This document shows positions 24,976-34,743 of a stretch of 64,000 bases of DNA, one piece after another. Each line of letters begins with the position of its first letter. Position 1 is the first letter of the stretch. Made by a program: the position numbers and the translations under genes. The notes below the pieces were generated by a model. That model was not told the origin of the DNA. It ran no database searches and worked only from the letters and a program-made list of their open reading frames with translations. This DNA comes from Deinococcales bacterium (GTDB lineage: Bacteria > Deinococcota > Deinococci > Deinococcales > JAAFIG01), in NCBI GenBank assembly GCA_013298595.1, contig JAAFIG010000013.1, forward strand, positions 56,886 to 120,885. The letters run 5' to 3'.

Positions 24976-26519
24976 TTCAAGCGCTTAACTAAGCTCGAGA
25001 CTTCAGGGACTTGCAAAACCACACACATCAAAACATATGCAACAATGCCAACTCCACCAGCAACAACACAATGCAAAATGCCATTGATTGCACCTCTGGT
25101 GTAAGGCAGTAAACTCGAGATAAATTGTGCTACAAAAAACGTAATGACCGCAGCAATGCCAACTTTGATGGTGTGCCCAACCAATTTTTTATAATTTAAA
25201 CCAATTTGTAGGTGCAGCGCACCAACATAAACCCCAACCATCAACCAACCTGTGATGGCAGTGGCAAAATTCATAATCACAATGCCACGAGGTGCAAGCA
25301 AAATATACAATAAGGTATTTAAAGCAAAAGCAATGGTGCTAATAATTACTGCATCTCGAGAACGTTCTCGAGCGTAAAAAGCTCGAGTTAATAATTGCAC
25401 TAAACCCCACGGGGCAATGGCTAAGGCAAACGAAGGCAGCAATGCCAATGTGGGATTAAATTTATCATCCGAGATAATGCCTGGTAATTCAAAAATTGCA
25501 CTGGTGATATTGCTGGCTAATGCCCAAACCAATGCCGAAACACCAGCTGATAAAAACAAAACCAAGCGAGCATAGCGCGTTACGGTATCGCGGAAAGCTT
25601 CCCAATTTTTCTGAGCTGCAAATTCGGCAAAACGTGGATATGCTGCTGTGGCTGGAGAAACTGCAAATAAACCTTGTAAGGTTAAGAAAATAAATTCGGC
25701 ATTGCGAAAACCTGTAATTGACCCAGCCCCAAACCCAGCCAGTAACCCAGTTAAAATGACACTCAGAAACTGCCGTGTACTGGTGGTAAAGGCAAAAGGA
25801 GCCATCAGCAGTAAAGCTCTGGTTAAACCAGGATGCCATTGCAATCTGGGCATGGTCAACAAGCCAAATTGCCGTAAACTGGGTAACTGCACCAATAATT
25901 GAGCTAAACCACCAAAACTGGTAAATAAACCCAACCACAAGGCTTGATTTTGAAAAAGTACCAATCCTAAAATCGTTACAACATTAAAAGCCAGCGGTGC
26001 AAAAGCTGTTGCACCAAAACGCTCTTCGGCATTAAGTAAACCCATAGCTAAAGCACTAAACGAAATTCCCATTAAAAACGGCATAATCAAACGGGTTAAA
26101 AAAATGGTTAACTCTGTATCTAAACTCGAGCCTCTGGTGGCAACATTCAGTGCATTGGATGCCTGCATCAATGCCACCAATTGCGGTGCAAACAAAATCC
26201 CTAAACCAACAATGATTGCGTTGACTGCAATTAGTAAAGCAATAAAACTCGAGACAAAAGCTTTGCGTTCACTTGGCTCGAGTTTTTTATAAACAGGAAT
26301 AATGCTGTTAGATAAAGCTCCTTCGGCGAGTAATTCGCGGAATAAATTTGGAATGTTATAGGCAACATTAAAAGCATCGGTTAAACGGGTATCTAAGCGA
26401 TTAAAAAGGGTTTGCCGTAGTAAACCCAGCACTCGACTCGAGAGCGTGCCGCTCATGACAGTCAGGATGTTGCGAGTTGCGCTTTTACGAATTGGAGCGG
26501 TTACAGTTTCGGTTTCCAT
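24963..26519 (-). CDS. murJ: Lipid II flippase MurJ
   Basis: A 518-residue polytopic membrane protein with about 14 helices, full length for MurJ/MviN. The opening 'MSGTLSSRVLGLLRQTLFNR' and 'AYNIPNLFRELLAEGALSNS' are the most conserved MurJ segments, including the Arg residues of the central cavity. It moves lipid II across the inner membrane for peptidoglycan synthesis. It is transcribed alone on the minus strand. Confidence 0.95.
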   Translation of the reverse strand: METETVTAPIRKSATRNILTVMSGTLSSRVLGLLRQTLFNRLDTRLTDAFNVAYNIPNLFRELLAEGALSNSIIPVYKKLEPSERKAFVSSFIALLIAVNAIIVGLGILFAPQLVALMQASNALNVATRGSSLDTELTIFLTRLIMPFLMGISFSALAMGLLNAEERFGATAFAPLAFNVVTILGLVLFQNQALWLGLFTSFGGLAQLLVQLPSLRQFGLLTMPRLQWHPGLTRALLLMAPFAFTTSTRQFLSVILTGLLAGFGAGSITGFRNAEFIFLTLQGLFAVSPATAAYPRFAEFAAQKNWEAFRDTVTRYARLVLFLSAGVSALVWALASNITSAIFELPGIISDDKFNPTLALLPSFALAIAPWGLVQLLTRAFYARERSRDAVIISTIAFALNTLLYILLAPRGIVIMNFATAITGWLMVGVYVGALHLQIGLNYKKLVGHTIKVGIAAVITFFVAQFISSLLPYTRGAINGILHCVVAGGVGIVAYVLMCVVLQVPEVSSLVKRLNKNK

Positions 26520-26567
26520 ACAAACTGCGTGTAGGGTATCACTTTGTATGAACCTAAAGTGAATGCC

Positions 26568-28064
26568 TTAAATTTGCTCGAGGTTCTGCAAAATATGCTT
26601 GGCTTGCTCGAGGATGGCTGCTTGGGTGGTTTGATCTCGTTTTTGCCAATTGGCAAGAATAATGCTCATTCGGGGATTCTTTGCCAGACTGAGCAAGTGT
26701 TGGTTAATAAAGTTCCAGTACAAACTGTTAAAAGGGCAGGCATTTGCGCCAATGGTTTCTTTGGGATTGTACTGGCAGTGCTGGCAATGGTTGCTCATGC
26801 GGTTGATATAGGCTGCACCGCTGATATACGGTTTAGAAGTGAAAGTGCCACCATCGGCGTATTGACTCATACCAATGACATTAGGTGTCACAACCCAATC
26901 AAAAGCATCGACAAAACCCAGTAAAAACCAATCATTAACCGCTTGCGGTCGGATACCTGCTAACAAAGCAAAGTTGCCAAGGATCATTAAACGCTGAATA
27001 TGGTGAGCATGACCAGTATTCCAGACTTGTGTTACAGCACTCGAGACACAGTGCATCTTGGTTTTGCTCGTCCAATAAAAATGAGGTAAGTCTCGAGTCA
27101 AGCTATACCCATTGGCTTCTCGGAAATCTGGCATCAGTGTACTGTAAATGTGGTGCATAAATTCGCGCCAACCAAGGATTTGTCGAATAAATCCCTCAAG
27201 ACTACTCAGTGGCACTTGATCAATGTACTTTAGCGCAGTTTCACAAACTTCTTTAGCGGTTAAAAGACCAAGGTTGATAGCAGGGGAGAGTAAACTATGG
27301 TAGAGCTGTGCTTGACCAACAACAATGGCATCTTCGTAAGCGCCAAAATCGTGCAACCGAAACTCGAGAAAATGATCCAGTACTTGCAAGGCTTGTTGAC
27401 GAGTAACAGCCCAGTTAAACTGCTCGAGTGTACCAAAATGATTGGCGAAGTGCTGTTCAATAAAGGCTTTTGTCTCGAGTGTGATTGCATCTGGTTTTAA
27501 TTCAAGTGGTTTTGGGAAAATATGATTTTTAGGTGGAACTAAGCGATTTTCACTATCAAAATTCCATTTGCCACCCAAGGGTTCCGAGCCATCCATGAGC
27601 CAATTGGTTTTGCGTCGCAACTGACGATAAAAAAATTCCATACGATACGATTTTTTATCCGCAGCATATGTTTGCCAATCGGCGTGGGTGGATAACCATA
27701 AACAGTTTTCTATGATCTCGAGCTGCCCATCAAGACCAGAAACGATGGTCTGTAGTTTTTCGGCAACCCCATATTCGGCAGGCTGCATGACCGTAATGGT
27801 TGCTTTCGGAAATTGCTGCAAATACGCAGCAAAGCCTTCTTCAAAAGTTTGACCTTGCCAATAAAAAACCTGAAAACCTTTTAACTCGAGTTCAACCTTA
27901 AAATGCCGCATGGCACTATAAAGCAACAGCAATTTTTGCTTATGGTACTGCATCACTTGACCTCGAGCAATGCTTTCAATCATCAGTATTTGAGTTTGCT
28001 TGGGTGGATATAAATCAAAACGCTCGAGATTTAATTGATCGCCTAGTACAAGCACATGCTGCAT
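26568..28064 (-). CDS. FeS-type cryptochrome/photolyase (PhrB-like)
   Basis: A 498-residue DNA photolyase-related protein. 'VLVLGDQLNLERFDLYPPKQ' opens the antenna domain. The C-terminal FAD domain has 'FIRQILGWREFMHHIYSTL' and 'AHHIQRLMILGNFALLAGIR'. The cysteines expected to hold a 4Fe-4S cluster are in 'MHCVSS' and 'HCQHCQYNPKETIGANACPF'. The family repairs (6-4) photoproducts with light or acts as a photoreceptor. TAGGCT ends 6 nt before the ATG, so it is probably leaderless. Confidence 0.92.
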   Translation of the reverse strand: MQHVLVLGDQLNLERFDLYPPKQTQILMIESIARGQVMQYHKQKLLLLYSAMRHFKVELELKGFQVFYWQGQTFEEGFAAYLQQFPKATITVMQPAEYGVAEKLQTIVSGLDGQLEIIENCLWLSTHADWQTYAADKKSYRMEFFYRQLRRKTNWLMDGSEPLGGKWNFDSENRLVPPKNHIFPKPLELKPDAITLETKAFIEQHFANHFGTLEQFNWAVTRQQALQVLDHFLEFRLHDFGAYEDAIVVGQAQLYHSLLSPAINLGLLTAKEVCETALKYIDQVPLSSLEGFIRQILGWREFMHHIYSTLMPDFREANGYSLTRDLPHFYWTSKTKMHCVSSAVTQVWNTGHAHHIQRLMILGNFALLAGIRPQAVNDWFLLGFVDAFDWVVTPNVIGMSQYADGGTFTSKPYISGAAYINRMSNHCQHCQYNPKETIGANACPFNSLYWNFINQHLLSLAKNPRMSIILANWQKRDQTTQAAILEQAKHILQNLEQI

Positions 28065-28149
28065 ATCCCGAGCCTACGCCGCGTGATCATTTTTAATTGT
28101 AAGCAATGCGTATTGTCTCCAGCCCTTCTCGTTTTTAGAAAAAACCGCT

Positions 28150-29115
28150 ATGCTCGAGATGATGTTAGATTCTTTTGAAAATTACGAAACCGATTCTCAG
28201 CACTTAGCCCGACAACTCGAGGCATTGCCACACAGTTACGATGGTGCAACTAGGGCTTTACCTGCACCTCATGGTGTGATTGGTTTTGGTGAGGGTGCAT
28301 TAGCAGCCGAACTGATGCGTTCCCTGATAGATGATGCCACGGTTTCTGGTGGTACACAATTTGTGCTGGCAGGTGGTTTGGATTTTGGGGCAGTGGATGC
28401 AGCCAGTGTAATTGCCGAGGCAGCAGGTGCAAAAGTGTTTCGTATGGGTTTACCACGTAGCAGTGTGCTGAGTATCTCCGAGGATGAATTATCGTATTCG
28501 CTCGAGGAAGACCCAGATGACGAACCTCGAGATGATTTTTTCCCTGTGCCGAGTCATAGTTTTAGTACCTACACCTATTCGCAAGCCTTGGCGTACCTGA
28601 CCAATCATGGCAAAGAAGCTCAAGCCGCCGATGCAGTGCTGGCGAAGTTGCGCGAACAATGCAAAACCGAAATCCCTACAGATCAAAATCCAGCTAAACA
28701 ACTGGCTTGGAGTTTATGGACCCGTACGCCAATTCTGATTCCAACCAGTGGTTTTACAGTGCAAGCTTGGGTTTGGCAACTTGCCCTCTCGAGACTTGGT
28801 AAAAGCCTGAGTATCCCCCTTGCTCATAATGCCCTCGAGATCATTGCCAGTGGTTTTGAAGCTCGTCATGAAAGTGGCGATGCTTTGGTGGCTTTGCTGA
28901 TTGGTAGCGAAGATCAGAATTTGGTAGTGGCAAAAGAAATTCTTGAAACTCGAGTAGACGAAGTCATCGAAGTGCCAGCCCCAGCAGGTGATGCCTACAC
29001 AGCCAATCTTGGCTTATGGTACATGGCATCATGGGTTGGTTTATACCTTGCCCTGCTTTACAAACAAGACCCAAAGGATAGCGCACCGCTCGAAACGGTA
29101 CGCAAAGCGCGATGA
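28150..29115 (+). CDS. SIS-domain protein, phosphoglucose/phosphomannose-isomerase-like
   Basis: A 321-residue cytoplasmic protein. The first half has a Gly-rich nucleotide-like fold ('GVIGFGEGALAAELMRSLI'). The second half ('KQLAWSLWTRTPILIPTSGF', 'GLWYMASWVGLYLALLYKQD') matches the C-terminal module of bifunctional phosphoglucose/phosphomannose isomerases. I do not see a clear catalytic triad, so it could be a sugar-phosphate-binding protein. Its stop overlaps the start of the HtrA-like gene (ATGA). Confidence 0.72.
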   Translation: MLEMMLDSFENYETDSQHLARQLEALPHSYDGATRALPAPHGVIGFGEGALAAELMRSLIDDATVSGGTQFVLAGGLDFGAVDAASVIAEAAGAKVFRMGLPRSSVLSISEDELSYSLEEDPDDEPRDDFFPVPSHSFSTYTYSQALAYLTNHGKEAQAADAVLAKLREQCKTEIPTDQNPAKQLAWSLWTRTPILIPTSGFTVQAWVWQLALSRLGKSLSIPLAHNALEIIASGFEARHESGDALVALLIGSEDQNLVVAKEILETRVDEVIEVPAPAGDAYTANLGLWYMASWVGLYLALLYKQDPKDSAPLETVRKAR

Positions 29116-30068
29116 AAGCATTGCCGTGGATAATTGCGGTTGTACTGGCTGGCATCGTTGGCTTTTTAATACCACGCCAGACCTCGAGTCCAACAGAAAT
29201 CCCACTCGAGCAGGTGTACAGCAAAGTCTCGAGCGCGATTGTTTCGGTACGAACTGATATTGCTGATTTATCCGACCCTGAATTACAGGGTTTGGGTTCA
29301 GCTTTTCATATTGGCAATGGTGTTTATATTACCGCTGCCCATGTTGTTGAAGGTGGCACAAAAGTCTACATAGACACTCGAGCCAGAACAGTTAAACACC
29401 TTGAAGGTGTACAACAAGCCAAAATTCTGGGCGTGGTTAAAGCCCTTGATTTAGCAGTTTTACAAGGCGAAACCATAGCAACCCAAGTGACATGGGCAAG
29501 TACCATTCCTGCAATTGGCTCGAGGTGTATGGCAATTGGTAATCCATTTGCTAGAGCACCTAGAACTTTGACGGTTGGTGTGATTTCAGGACTTGCTCGA
29601 GTCCAACAAACCCCAAATGGGGCACTCGCAGGTTTAGTGCAATTCGATGCCCAAGTCAACCCTGGTAACAGTGGTGGAGCACTACTAAATGGCAATGGTG
29701 AGGTGCTCGGTATTGTCTCGAGTATTCTTTCGGGGACTGGCTCGAGTGCAGGTGTTGGTTTTGCTATTTCCACAACCCAAGCTCGAGCGGTTGTCGAAGC
29801 GATTGTGCGTGGTGAAAAACCAGTCCTACCCAGCCTCGGTGCAAGCAGTCAAGATGACAGTGCAGTTCTACAAACCACACTTCCAGGCGGTATTGCCGAA
29901 AGTGCGGGGTTACAAGCAGGAGACGAAATTCTCGAGATTGCAGGTCTACCAGTCGAATCTCTGATCGAAGCCAGTGCTGTGGTCAGTGCCTCGGCAAAAG
30001 GTGCAAAACTGAGTCTGCAAGCCAAACGCAATGGCAAAATTCGCAGTTTTGAATTGCTGATTCCATAA
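29112..30068 (+). CDS. Membrane-anchored HtrA/DegP-type serine protease with one PDZ domain
   Basis: A 318-residue S1C protease. One N-terminal helix ('LPWIIAVVLAGIVGFLI') anchors it outside the membrane. The catalytic triad is His near residue 77 ('ITAAHVVEG'), Asp near 113 ('KALDLAVLQG') and Ser near 187 ('NPGNSGGALL'). A PDZ domain follows ('GGIAESAGLQAGDEILEIAG'). It should degrade misfolded envelope proteins. It is coupled to the SIS gene upstream. Confidence 0.93.
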   Translation: MKALPWIIAVVLAGIVGFLIPRQTSSPTEIPLEQVYSKVSSAIVSVRTDIADLSDPELQGLGSAFHIGNGVYITAAHVVEGGTKVYIDTRARTVKHLEGVQQAKILGVVKALDLAVLQGETIATQVTWASTIPAIGSRCMAIGNPFARAPRTLTVGVISGLARVQQTPNGALAGLVQFDAQVNPGNSGGALLNGNGEVLGIVSSILSGTGSSAGVGFAISTTQARAVVEAIVRGEKPVLPSLGASSQDDSAVLQTTLPGGIAESAGLQAGDEILEIAGLPVESLIEASAVVSASAKGAKLSLQAKRNGKIRSFELLIP

Positions 30069-30119
30069 TAAGCCGCTCTAGAATTTCGTGATTATGACTT
30101 TCCAAGGTAAAATTAAGCC

Positions 30120-30437
30120 ATGAACCAATCTGAAATAAAAGCATTGATACTCCAAGAACTCGAGCCGTTCAAAACAGAAATAAAGGCTTTACGCAACGAA
30201 CTCGAGGCGCTAAAAAATCCGTACAGAAGCGCTGAAATACCAATGCCTGAAGTTGCCCAAGAGATTACACCTGAATCTGCTCCTCCGCTCGAGGTTGCAG
30301 TGGGTGCACCACAAGAACGCCAAGATTTTATGCGCTTCTTACAACGAGGACTCGAGCAAGAACAACGCGAATTTTCTGAAGAACCCATAGATACCAAACC
30401 CGAGCCTAAAAAAGGTTGGAATCCATTCAAAAGATGA
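30120..30437 (+). CDS. Small coiled-coil protein upstream of miaA
   Basis: A 105-residue acidic protein. Residues 1-35 form a strong coiled coil ('LEPFKTEIKALRNELEALKN'), the middle is Pro/Glu-rich and disordered, and it ends with a basic 'KKGWNPFKR'. No family is recognised. TTCGTG, 17 bp, TAAAAT and 6 nt precede the ATG, a leaderless promoter that would drive both this gene and miaA. Its stop overlaps the miaA start (ATGA). Confidence 0.75.
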   Translation: MNQSEIKALILQELEPFKTEIKALRNELEALKNPYRSAEIPMPEVAQEITPESAPPLEVAVGAPQERQDFMRFLQRGLEQEQREFSEEPIDTKPEPKKGWNPFKR

Positions 30438-31375
30438 CACCCATTCCTGTGCTTTGCGGCGTAACTGCCAGTGGCAAAACAGCTTTATCCCTCGAGTTAG
30501 CAACAGCTTTTCCGCTCGAAGTGATCTCAGCCGATGCCATGATGGTCTATCAAGGTATGGATATTGGCACGGCTAAACCTAGCCTCGAGGAACGTTTGCG
30601 AGTACCGCATCATGGCATTGATATTTTAGCGCCTAACACCGATTTTTCTGTGGCTGCTTGGGTGGCAATGGCAGAAACAGCCATTGCTGATATTCTGTCT
30701 CGAGGACGGATTCCTTTTGTTGTTGGTGGCACTGGTTTTTATATTCGGGCTTTAACCCAAGGTTTACCAAGTACCCCAATCAGCGACCCAGAAGCCATAG
30801 CCCAACTCGAGGTTGAATTAAAAGCCCAAGGTTTAGACGCATTACTTGCTGAAATAGAAGCAGTTAGCCCAGAAGATGCTAGTAAAATGCAACGCAATCC
30901 ACGCCGCATCCTAAGAGCACTCGAGATTCTACGAGGCACAGGGAAACCCCCTTCAAGTTTTGCACCAATGCCTGCCAAGTATTTGTTCAAGAAAATCGCC
31001 TTGATTCCAGAAACCAGTGTGCTCGAGGAACGCATCGCCTTACGCACCCGTTGGATGTTAGAAACTGGCTTGCTCGAAGAAGCCGCAGGTCTTGCCAGTG
31101 TGTTTGTTCGCCAAGGCAGACGTGCCACAAGTTTTCAAGCTATTGGCTATAAACAAGCTTTAGATCATCTGTTTGGCACCCAAGATTCTATGGGGCAACA
31201 AGTTGCCATCTCACTCAAGGAGACCGAACGACGCATCAATCTTGCCACACGGCAATACGCTAAACGCCAAGGGACATGGTTTAAAGCCGAACCAAACACA
31301 ACAGTATTCACGCAATTAACCCAAGTGCAAACAGCGCTGCAAATAGCTTTCGAGTCGTTGGTGAGAAAAAACTAG
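30434..31375 (+). CDS. miaA: tRNA dimethylallyltransferase
   Basis: A 313-residue enzyme that adds the dimethylallyl group to A37 of tRNAs reading UNN codons. It has P-loop 'CGVTASGKTALS' (about 8-19), 'VISADAMMVYQGMDIGTAKP', 'FVVGGTGFYIRAL' and the C-terminal 'TRQYAKRQGTWF'. The start is ATG 30434, overlapping the stop of the coiled-coil gene, so I reject the six-codon extension. Confidence 0.96.
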   Translation: MTPIPVLCGVTASGKTALSLELATAFPLEVISADAMMVYQGMDIGTAKPSLEERLRVPHHGIDILAPNTDFSVAAWVAMAETAIADILSRGRIPFVVGGTGFYIRALTQGLPSTPISDPEAIAQLEVELKAQGLDALLAEIEAVSPEDASKMQRNPRRILRALEILRGTGKPPSSFAPMPAKYLFKKIALIPETSVLEERIALRTRWMLETGLLEEAAGLASVFVRQGRRATSFQAIGYKQALDHLFGTQDSMGQQVAISLKETERRINLATRQYAKRQGTWFKAEPNTTVFTQLTQVQTALQIAFESLVRKN

Positions 31376-31398
31376 TGCCAATATCGTAAAATACTGCT

Positions 31399-32715
31399 AT
31401 GTCTCAATTCGAGCGACCTTTGCGGGTAGCGTTATTCACCGATACGTACCTGCCTCAAATCAACGGCGTTGTTACCAGCGTGGTCAATCTTAAACGTGGA
31501 CTCGAGGAAGCAGGGCATCACGTGACAATTGTTGCGCCTAAGCATCCACAACAAAAACCAGAAGTTGGTGTGATTCGCTTGCGTTCAACCACGTACCGCC
31601 CTCAACCCGAACAGCGCTACGCTTTTCCGCCATCGTTACGAAAAATGCTCGAGTTTCGACGCTTAAAATTTGACATCATTCACACCCACGGTTTACTGAT
31701 GCCAGCCCTTGGATTAGGTGTAGGACGAGTCCTCAATGTACCCGTCGTCATGACCTATCACACCCGAATTCGGGATTACGTGCATTATGCCCCGTTTTAC
31801 GCCACCATGTCTTGGCTGATGAACGACAAACGCTGGTATGTACGTGGCTCGAGAACCCGCACCAGAGTCTCACATCGCCTCAGTGATAGCCTCGAGCATG
31901 GCACCCAAGCCATTGCTGCTCGAGTAGACCAATGGATTTGTAATCGTAACCTCGAGATCATCTCACCCGCTGCTCCAATGGCAGATGAATTGGTTGAAAT
32001 GGGCGTACAAACCCCAATCAGTGTCGTACCAAACGGCATTAACCTCGAGTTATTAGCACAACCACGCCCAAACCCATATGGCAAACATAACATCCCGAAT
32101 GGAGTGAAACGACTCCTAACCGTCTCGAGAATTGGCAAAGAAAAATCCATAGATTTACTGCTCGAGCGTTTCAAACTGATTCACACTGCCATGCCAGAAA
32201 CCCATTTAATTATTGTAGGTGACGGACCAGAACGCAAACCCCTCGAGCAATACACAAAGGAACTTGGTCTCAGTAATGCTGTTACCTTTGTTGGTTACGT
32301 AGCCAACACCGAAGTTGGTGCGTACTACCAACACGCAGACCTATTTATCTTTGCCAGTACCTCCGAAACCCAAGGTATGGTCGCACTTGAAGCCAATGCG
32401 TGCAGTTGCCCAGTGGTCGCTCGAGCCGAAATGGGTATTATTTCTTGTGTACTAGACGGACAAACAGGTTATTTAGTAGACCCAGCCGATGCCCAAGCCT
32501 TTGCCCAACGTTCCCTCGAGTTACTGCAAAACGAAACAAAACGCCTCGAGTTTGCAACGGCTGCCAAAGCCTTTGCCTTTATTGAAGGTTCGCATCAAAC
32601 CATGACCAAACGGGTACTCGAGGTATATGAAAGAGCCATTGGTACATCCAAAGGTTGGTCTGATCTGAGTTTTGCAGATGCTATAACTACTGCTCGAGAC
32701 GAATTAATTGGATGA
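31399..32715 (+). CDS. GT4-family glycosyltransferase
   Basis: A 438-residue GT-B glycosyltransferase. 'VALFTDTYLPQINGVVTSVV' opens the acceptor domain, and the donor domain has 'LLTVSRIGKEKSIDLLLERF', 'LIIVGDGPERKPLEQYTKEL' and the E-x7-E region 'ASTSETQGMVALEANACSCP'. The opening is typical of diacylglycerol or phosphatidylinositol glycosyltransferases, so a membrane glycolipid role is likely. TAAAAT ends 6 nt before the ATG, so it is leaderless. Confidence 0.9.
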   Translation: MSQFERPLRVALFTDTYLPQINGVVTSVVNLKRGLEEAGHHVTIVAPKHPQQKPEVGVIRLRSTTYRPQPEQRYAFPPSLRKMLEFRRLKFDIIHTHGLLMPALGLGVGRVLNVPVVMTYHTRIRDYVHYAPFYATMSWLMNDKRWYVRGSRTRTRVSHRLSDSLEHGTQAIAARVDQWICNRNLEIISPAAPMADELVEMGVQTPISVVPNGINLELLAQPRPNPYGKHNIPNGVKRLLTVSRIGKEKSIDLLLERFKLIHTAMPETHLIIVGDGPERKPLEQYTKELGLSNAVTFVGYVANTEVGAYYQHADLFIFASTSETQGMVALEANACSCPVVARAEMGIISCVLDGQTGYLVDPADAQAFAQRSLELLQNETKRLEFATAAKAFAFIEGSHQTMTKRVLEVYERAIGTSKGWSDLSFADAITTARDELIG

Positions 32716-32930
32716 TTGTTGAACAATAGATGTTTGTGATTGTACTGAAAATGTTTCAGAAGCCTTGCACTCAAATGGTACTCGCTGAAATTCAGGTTCT
32801 GAACAGCGTAGATGAAAAATTTATCCCTCCTGTACTATATTGCCGATAATGACTGCAAATTGCACAAAATTATTTTCTAAAAGATTTACTGCAGGCGTTT
32901 AAAGCTTGCGATGGGTAAGGGATCTTAGTT

Positions 32931-33371
32931 GTGATAGAAAATAAAGAAATTTTTTTTGAAGAGTGGTCTGAAATATTATGGCAGTCGTGGGCAAATCCAA
33001 ATAGTGATTCCCAATCGCTATCTGCTTTTGAATTACTAGAAATATTCAAGCACAATGCGCTTACAAGACAAATTCCGAATCTGATTCAAGATTCAGAGTT
33101 GAATTTCTTTCAGTATTTAATGAAAGAGCGTGATTGGGATCAGGCACTGCTACTTGCATATGTTGATTATGGCAATATAGGTTACTATTTTTATGATGTT
33201 TGTGAGATTTATGTAGAACACTTTATGAAATTAGGGGAGTTTGCCGAAGTGATTATCACGAGTTTTTTGAACTCAAAAATGGGTGCTGATTTTCTTGAAA
33301 AGCGAGAGAAATCCCAGTATTACTTGGAAATGGCTTTGGAACAACTGAAAACTCCTAATCCAAAAAGCTAA
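32931..33371 (+). CDS. Orphan hypothetical protein in a CTCGAG-free segment
   Basis: A 146-residue acidic helical protein starting at GTG 32931; no strong SD is visible. Aromatic and acidic residues dominate ('NKEIFFEEWSEILWQSW', 'YVDYGNIGYYFYDVCEIYV'). I recognise no family. It contains no CTCGAG, uses GAG codons outside that context, and is preceded by 215 bp of AT-rich DNA also free of CTCGAG, which suggests recent acquisition. Size and composition would suit an immunity or antitoxin-like protein, but no toxin lies beside it. Confidence 0.6.
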   Translation: MIENKEIFFEEWSEILWQSWANPNSDSQSLSAFELLEIFKHNALTRQIPNLIQDSELNFFQYLMKERDWDQALLLAYVDYGNIGYYFYDVCEIYVEHFMKLGEFAEVIITSFLNSKMGADFLEKREKSQYYLEMALEQLKTPNPKS

Positions 33372-33375
33372 ACTT

Positions 33376-33395
33376 AAGACTGTGCCAGTCTTTGT
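33376..33395 (+). terminator. Possible terminator after the orphan gene
   Basis: Stem AAGACTG/CAGTCTT with a 3-nt TGC loop (33376-33392), then a T-rich stretch. A short stem, moderate support. Confidence 0.45.
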
Positions 33396-33469
33396 CTATG
33401 TTTTTGGTTTCTCTAGTCATTCTGGATACTAGAGTAAAAGCAGAGGAATCAGGATAATTGGAATGGCTT

Positions 33470-33859
33470 TTACCCCTGTAACAGCCATCGGTTGCTTTCC
33501 AGTAACTTGGCTTGTCCCTTACGCTCGAGTTCTTGTAAAGCAGTTAAGGCTGCGCTTTCCTCGAGCATGGTTTCTTGCAAAATTTGTTCAAGGGTTACTT
33601 CCCAGCCTTTGCGGTACGCTAAGCGCCAAATGGCTCGTTCGCCTCGGTGGGTGATGGGTTGGTTTTGTTGTTGTGTGGCTACTTTTTGGCAGAGTGTAAA
33701 ACTGAGTATGCCAACCACAATGGCTATCAGTGGCTCGAGCCACCAGAATGTTAGACCAAGTCGGGTCGAACCAATGATTGATAGTGTACCGAGTGTGGCA
33801 TAACCAAAGCCAATACCAACGGCACTGCTGACAAGAAGCCACGGGAGTTTTTTGGTCAT
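33470..33859 (-). CDS. Small membrane protein with a C-terminal winged-helix-like domain
   Basis: A 129-residue protein. Two hydrophobic helices ('LPWLLVSSAVGIGFGYATLG', 'LEPLIAIVVGILSFTL') are followed by a cytoplasmic part resembling a winged helix ('GERAIWRLAYRKGWEVTLEQ', 'ESAALTALQELERKGQAKLL'). It starts 2 nt after the stop of the DsbA-like gene, so they form an operon. The function is unknown; a membrane-tethered regulator is possible. Confidence 0.75.
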   Translation of the reverse strand: MTKKLPWLLVSSAVGIGFGYATLGTLSIIGSTRLGLTFWWLEPLIAIVVGILSFTLCQKVATQQQNQPITHRGERAIWRLAYRKGWEVTLEQILQETMLEESAALTALQELERKGQAKLLESNRWLLQG

Positions 33860-33861
33860 TT

Positions 33862-34644
33862 TTATACTCCAAAGTGTTCAAAAATCTTTTGGTAGACTTC
33901 AAATGGTAGTGCGCCACTGAAAAAATAGCCATTAATCACAAATGCGGGTGTGCCAGTCACACCGAAGCGTCTCGAGAGTTCGATTTCGGTGGTGTATTTT
34001 TGGTCGTGGCGTTTGCTGCTTAGACAGGCTTGTAATTCGTTGTCTTTCATGCCAAAACCACTGCTCATTTTAACCAAGGTAGCTGTTAAATTCTCGCCTG
34101 TTAAGCTAGTTAATTCGCTCGAGCGCAAATGTGCCATGTTGTGAAAATCCCAGAATTTACCTTGTTCATTGGCACAAGCCGCAACGCTGGCGGTGGCTAC
34201 GGTTTCGTTGCCGCCAACGCTGATGGTGTCGCGGTAAATATAACGAACTTTACCTGTTTTAATGTATTGCTCGAGAATTCTTGGCATGGTCTGGGCGGTG
34301 TACAAATGACAATAGCCGCATCGATAATCGCCAAATTCGATCATGGTGATTTTGGCATTGGCATCGCCTTGGATATAGGTTGCGCCTGTGGCAGCATCGG
34401 CGAGTAATGGATTGCCAACGATTTGTGTTTTTTGTCCATTCATCTCGAGATTTAAGACCAAAGGTGGTTGGCTAATTAGGCTTGTTGGTGCGCTTGCTGC
34501 GGGTGTATTGCCAGTCGTTGTAGACATCAAATTTTGTTTTGGTGCAGCCAGTAAACCTGCAAAAAAACCAATAATTAAGGTGATAATACCAATCCCCCAA
34601 GCATTGCTACGCTTTTTTTGGGGTGCCGAAACAGTTTCTTCCAT
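33862..34644 (-). CDS. DsbA/thioredoxin-fold disulfide oxidoreductase, membrane-anchored
   Basis: A 260-residue protein. One N-terminal helix ('GIGIITLIIGFFAGLLA') anchors a periplasm-side thioredoxin fold with active site CGYC in 'GDYRCGYCHLYTAQTM' and the cis-Pro segment 'FGVTGTPAFVINGYFF'. It resembles the DsbA/BdbD group that forms or shuffles disulfides in exported proteins. I start at ATG 34644; the longer frame upstream is out of character and reaches into the divergent S41 gene. Confidence 0.9.
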   Translation of the reverse strand: MEETVSAPQKKRSNAWGIGIITLIIGFFAGLLAAPKQNLMSTTTGNTPAASAPTSLISQPPLVLNLEMNGQKTQIVGNPLLADAATGATYIQGDANAKITMIEFGDYRCGYCHLYTAQTMPRILEQYIKTGKVRYIYRDTISVGGNETVATASVAACANEQGKFWDFHNMAHLRSSELTSLTGENLTATLVKMSSGFGMKDNELQACLSSKRHDQKYTTEIELSRRFGVTGTPAFVINGYFFSGALPFEVYQKIFEHFGV

Positions 34645-34743
34645 AATGAGTAGCGTATCAGAAATTGCCCATAGCAGATGTCTCGAGTGAAAAATGTCTA
34701 TTTCCCCCTTGAGACCTAGACCCGAATACGGCAGAATATAGGT

